A stretch of 64,000 nt of DNA, taken from the NCBI RefSeq assembly GCF_030253575.1, contig NC_080559.1:35592501-35656500 (forward strand), read 5' to 3'. The translations under genes and the position numbers were made by a program. This document shows positions 60,336-64,000 of the stretch, one piece after another. The notes below the pieces were generated by a model. The model was not told the DNA's origin and did not search any database. It saw nothing but the letters and a program-made list of their open reading frames with translations. The stretch comes from Rhododendron vialii. Taxonomy: Eukaryota; Streptophyta; Magnoliopsida; Ericales; Ericaceae. Each line of letters opens with the position of its first letter. Within the stretch, counting starts at the first letter, position 1.

Positions 60336-60952
60336 GATCAAATTCAATCTGGAAATCATAGATCCAACTGGAACAATTGAGGCAACAGTATTTCCAGAAG
60401 TTGCAACAAAATTCTATAGCCTCATGGCAGCGGATGCAATGGATGTAAAACAAACATACTCATATGTGGATAGCTTTGTTGAGCATGTAATCATGAGTGG
60501 CAAACCGTGGGAATTAGGAGTGCCAGAGGTGTTGGCTGGTTCTCATGTGTTCATTTGTGCTCATGCTAATAGGGATAAAAGATGTGGTGTTTGTGGACCA
60601 GTTCTTATTGAGAAGTTTGAAGAGGAGATTGAAACAAGGGGATTGAAAGATCAGGTTTTTGTGAGAGCTTGTTCGCATATCAGGGGTCATAGATATGCTG
60701 GGAACATAATATTTTCAGTCTAGATGCAGAGGGAAAAATTGCTGGTCACTGGTTAGTTCACATTTAATGCATATTGCTTTAATTTTTTTTCCCTTTTCTC
60801 TTGTAGCCTTTAGTAGAAGGGATTCATTTGGTGTTGCTATGGTGTCAACAATGAGTCTTGTTATTTTGTAGGTATGGTTATGTTACTCCTGATGATGTGC
60901 TTGAAATGCTGGATCAGCATATTGAAAAGGGAGAGATCATAGATCGCCTTAG
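60336..60952 (+). pseudogene. Chimera: RPA-like OB-fold segment fused to sucrase/ferredoxin-like fragment
   Basis: After an acceptor (TTTGCAG), one frame reads IKFNLEIIDPTGTIEATVFP, then EVATKFYSL, like the C-terminal OB-fold of plant RPA1-like proteins. It runs without a stop into VDSFVEHVIMSGKPW, HANRDKRCGVCGPVLIEKFE and CSHIRGHRYAGN. This is the sucrase/ferredoxin-like (AIM32-type thioredoxin-like) family, normally beginning about 100 residues earlier. A one-base deletion near 60713 gives a TAG stop at 60721. In the other frame SLDAEGKIAGH continues, followed by an unspliced GT-AG intron (60752-60871) and YGYVTPDDVLEMLDQHIEKG. The H-x-G-G-H motif reads HIRGH here. Intron retention shows DNA-level capture. 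Confidence 0.8.
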
Positions 60953-61482
60953 GTTTGTGTCTTTGAAGTTACTCTGTCTGTTGCCATGGATTTTTTTAGA
61001 ATGTTATGTAGCTATTGTGATTATTGGGCAATTTTCTTGAGATATTGGAGGTATGGGTTGCGTTATACGCTTGACTGAGATTGTTGTTGCCTTGTTGGGG
61101 TTAATATTTTTTTACACCGTCACTTTTAAGGGTTTCCAGTGAGTACTAATGGCAAGATGGCAGTTTATGTGCCTTTTTTATGTTTAACGGTTCTCGTGAT
61201 AGATTTTTGGTTAGGAAGAGTTTCTTTTTGACCATTGATTTAATTGAGCTGCAAGTAGAGAAGCAGTTATGGCTTGTGAGGCCATTTGCAATAGGGTATA
61301 TTATTGACTCCAAGAGTGACTCCTCTATTACAAAAGTTATGCAAGTAACTGAATAACTTGAAACCTTTTGTTCAAGGCAAAAACTTATTCATATAACCTT
61401 TGCTATTATAACCTTTGCTATCATCAACAAGAGCCACAATTTAAAGAAAATCCAAAAAGCATCTATACAACGGGCATGAATG

Positions 61483-61511
61483 ACGTGCTTTGCACGTTGG
61501 CATGCACCTAG
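61483..61511 (+). mobile_element. Helitron 3' terminus beside the chimera
   Basis: ACGTGC-TTT-GCACGT (61483-61497) is a perfect 6-bp-stem hairpin, then 10 bases, then CTAG (61508-61511) and a host T. The geometry is identical to the end at 9106. It lies about 560 bp downstream of the captured gene fragment. The 5' TC end was not identified. Confidence 0.75.
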
Positions 61512-61836
61512 TATATATAAAATGTCTTCAGACGTCATAATTCAATGATTTAATGGGTAATCAGTTATAAAACTTGATTCTCCTCTTGACACCTGTCTTT
61601 GATTACTTTAATTTCCATATTATGGCTGATTACTTTAATTTCCATATTATGGCTATATCGTGATTGTTCCTAATCAAAACGATATCGTATGACACTAAAA
61701 AAACACTATAATCACACCTTTCGATCCCATGTATCTTAAGCATAACTATGATGTGTTTTGATTGGTTCATACATGATTTAAAGCCACGTGTAATTTTCTC
61801 ATTGGGTAGTACTATATTTTTAGATATAAACACTTA

Positions 61837-62221
61837 GGCTCCGTTCAGTTGTCGAGAAAGTTGTGTGAAAAATTGGTTCTCAGAAAAAGTGAAGTGAGGT
61901 GAAGTAAAAGAAAAAGAAAATTATTTTCCTGTGAGTGTTCATTTGACAAAAGAATTTTGCAAGAATAATTAAGGTTTAGTTGTTCATTTGTCAGGAAAAA
62001 AAACTTTCGGGAAAATTTTGTGAGTGTTCACTCATTTTCCTTTTCCCGCGACGCAAAATTCTGTTTTTTGCAGGATCACTTTTGCAGGAAAGTAATTCCT
62101 GCAGGAAAACTTAAAAACATGTTTCCCACTACTTTCCTGCCAACTGAACACTACAAAAATCATGGAAAAGTTGATTTTCCCATCCTTTCCTGTACTGGCA
62201 ACTGAACGCCTGAACGGGGCC
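61837..62221. mobile_element. Tourist-like MITE, 385 bp, upstream of the BRR2 copy
   Basis: Ends GGCTCCGTTCAGTTG and the complement of GGCCCCGTTCAGGCG, with a further CAACTGAAC match inside. Flanks are TTA (left) and TAA (right), an imperfect 3-bp TSD consistent with PIF/Harbinger or a mutated site. Confidence 0.75.
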
Positions 62222-62611
62222 TAAGGTAATGGAGTTCTAGCTATGAACAAGAAAGATAGGGTATGTTTAGCCTATGCAAAAATTAGTGTTTTTTTTTTTT
62301 TTTAAATCTGTGGAAGTTAGTGTTTGAACACAACAAGAAAAATGATACGGCGTTCAAATTTGGTAGCTGTAGAAAAGGATGAAATATATGTTTTCACCTT
62401 TCAATTCACCCTGCTTCACAACGTGGTCAAATGTGAGATGAATTTTTTTCCGGGGGAAGATTTTGTATTTCTGTCATACTTGTGGAGCTATATGTGTTTT
62501 ATTGTAAATCTCAGGTAAGTAATAAGTCGGTGTATTTTGCCGCCTCTGGAGTTGTAACTAACCGAATAGTGACCCCCTATATGGACTATGGAGAGAAGCG
62601 GCGAAAACTAA

Positions 62612-62620
62612 AAACCCTAG
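62612..62620 (+). promoter_or_regulatory. telo-box upstream of the BRR2 copy
   Basis: AAACCCTAG lies about 83 bp before the start codon, in a position typical for plant housekeeping promoters or leaders. It hints that the copy carries its own 5' flank. Confidence 0.4.
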
Positions 62621-62702
62621 TTCTGTCATACGTATCTATTATTCCGCTCAACTTTGGTTGTTGTTCTGTTTCCTTGATTTGATTTAGGGATTCTCGGCGG
62701 CG

Positions 62703-64000
62703 ATGTCGCATCTGGGTGGTGGTGGCGCTGAGGCACACGCTCGGTTTAAGCAGTATGAATATGGAGCCAACTCAAATCTTGTCCTGACCACGGACTCCCG
62801 CCATCGCGATCGCGACACCCACGAGCCCACCGGTGAGCCCGAGTCCCTCTATGGGAAGATAGACCCCAAATCGTTTGGTGACCGTATTTCCAAATCTAAA
62901 CCACCCCCAGCAGAATTGGACGACGAGAAGCTTAAGAAGAAATCGAAGACGAAGAAAAAGGAATGCGAACAGCCACTTGTTTGTTCTGATCCCACCACGC
63001 CTGCCAAGCAGAGCAATAAGAGAAGGCGTCTGCAAGAAGAAAGCAGCGTCCTGACTTGTACTGATGAGGGGGTTTACCAGCCTAAGACCAAGGAAACAAT
63101 GGCAGCTTACGAGGCTCTGCTTGGTGTCATTCAACAGCAATTCGGTGGCCAACCGCTCAACATAGTTTGTGGTGCGGCAGATGTGATATTGGCTGTTCTC
63201 AAGAATGAGACTATCAACCACCCAGACAAGAGAAGGAGATTGAGAAACTGTTGAACCCCATACCCAATCAGTTACTTGATGATCTTGTTTCGATCGGGAG
63301 GTGTATCATTGATTATTTTTACCTTGACGGAGGTGATGCAGGTGGTTCTGTTGTGGCTAACGGGGATGATGATGCCCTCGATGACGAAGATGTGGGTGTT
63401 GCTGTTGAGTTTGAGGAGAACGAAGAGGAGAGTGATCTCGATATGGTTTATGAGGGTGAAGAAGAGGATGATGATGATGATGTTATGGAAGGGAGTGGTG
63501 CTGGAGGAATGCAGATGGGTGGTGGGATTGATGACGATGACATGATGCAGGAAGCTAACGAGGGTATGACTCTTTTAATGTGCAAGATATTGATGCTTAT
63601 TGGCTTCAAAGGAAGATTTCTCAGGCATATGAACTACAGATTGATCCGCAACAGAGCCAGAAGCTAGCAGAAGAGATAGTTACGATTCTAGCTGAGGGCG
63701 GCGATGACCGCGAAGTTGAAACCAAGCTGCTAGTGCATCTCCAATTTGATAAGCTCAGCCTCATTAAGTATCTTTTGCTGAATAGGTTGAAGATTGTGTG
63801 GTGTACCCATCTCGCCAGGGCTGAAGACCACGATAAGAGGAAGAAAATCGAAGATGAAATGTTGGGCGGCTCAGGTCCGGAATTCGCTGCAATTTTGGAG
63901 CAGTTGCATTCCACCAGGGCAACTGCTAAAGAGAGGCAAAAGAACTTGGAGAAAAGCATAAGAGAATAAGCTTGTAGATTGAAGGATGAGAGTGGTGGTG
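62703..64000 (+). pseudogene. BRR2: BRR2-type U5 snRNP helicase, broken N-terminal part
   Basis: BRR2 is the DExH helicase that unwinds U4/U6 in the spliceosome. The start matches plant BRR2 closely: GGGGAEAHARFKQYEY, DTHEPTGEPESLYGKIDPKS, VYQPKTKETMAAYEALLGVI, GVAVEFEENEEESD, DIDAYWLQRKISQAYELQID and HSTRATAKERQKNLEKSIRE, about 430 residues before the window ends. Three lesions interrupt it. One base is lost near 63231-63240 (AAGAGAAGG, aligned where PDKRKEIEKLL is expected). Two bases are gained, or one lost, near 63567-63575 (ACTCTTTTAATG), just before VQDIDAYW. An E-to-stop TAA sits at 63967-63969, after which CRLKDESGG continues in frame. No intron interrupts the first 1.3 kb. It is either a pseudogene or poor-quality sequence; the helicase domains lie beyond the window. 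Confidence 0.85.

Noticed and set aside
1..64000. CRISPR arrays, rRNA genes, operons or organellar DNA
   Set aside because: None seen; the introns and transposon types show nuclear plant DNA.

Overview
The window is nuclear DNA of a flowering plant, almost certainly a eudicot. Genes are split by GT-AG introns, long (CT)n/(GA)n tracts are common, and the three main genes have clear plant homologues. Long AT-rich stretches with many small transposons fit a woody eudicot with a medium to large genome. I cannot name the species; Ericales is only a guess.

Two intact genes are present, both on the + strand. The first encodes a cytosolic-type class II lysyl-tRNA synthetase: a non-coding leader exon near 11.6 kb, 15 coding exons at 13914-19732, 567 codons. 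The second encodes a P-type plasma-membrane H+-ATPase of the PMA4/AHA4-AHA11 type: 16 exons at 44589-53951, 952 codons, a 4.1 kb first intron and the C-terminal YTV 14-3-3 site. At the right edge (62703 to the end) lies the 5' part of a BRR2-type spliceosomal helicase, broken by two frameshifts and a stop codon.

The rest is mostly transposon-derived, and many insertions can be bounded by target-site duplications (TSDs). These are: a 5'-truncated LINE (885-3251, 15-bp TSD); a hAT element (7712-8448, 8-bp TSD); PIF/Harbinger-type MITEs at 9462, 10806, 45932, 56357 and probably 61837; Mutator-type elements with 9-bp TSDs at 11929, 41030, 42806, 54908 and probably 30941; a Stowaway MITE at 38046; a 2.0 kb solo LTR (38864-40857, 5-bp TSD); a retroposed mRNA tail (34978-35199, 16-bp TSD); and two Helitron 3' ends (9106 and 61511). 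Gene fragments include an A3-type cyclin relic (6651-6822), a hAT transposase N-terminus (about 20.7-21.0 kb) and a chimera of an RPA-like OB-fold and a sucrase/ferredoxin-like protein (60336-60952) just inside the second Helitron end.

By region: 0-11 kb holds a LINE, a long hairpin, the cyclin relic and MITEs; 11.4-20 kb the lysyl-tRNA synthetase gene with a foldback Mutator-type element in its first intron; 20-38 kb is gene-poor with microsatellites and repeats; 38.8-43.2 kb holds the solo LTR and foldback elements; 44.3-54 kb the H+-ATPase; 54.9-61.8 kb MITEs and the Helitron-linked chimera; 62.7-64 kb the broken BRR2 copy. The two intact genes are unrelated housekeeping or transport genes, with no sign of functional clustering. 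The most unusual signals are the chimera beside the Helitron end, a near-palindromic 14-mer present about nine times in the solo LTR, and a core motif shared by three otherwise different foldback elements.
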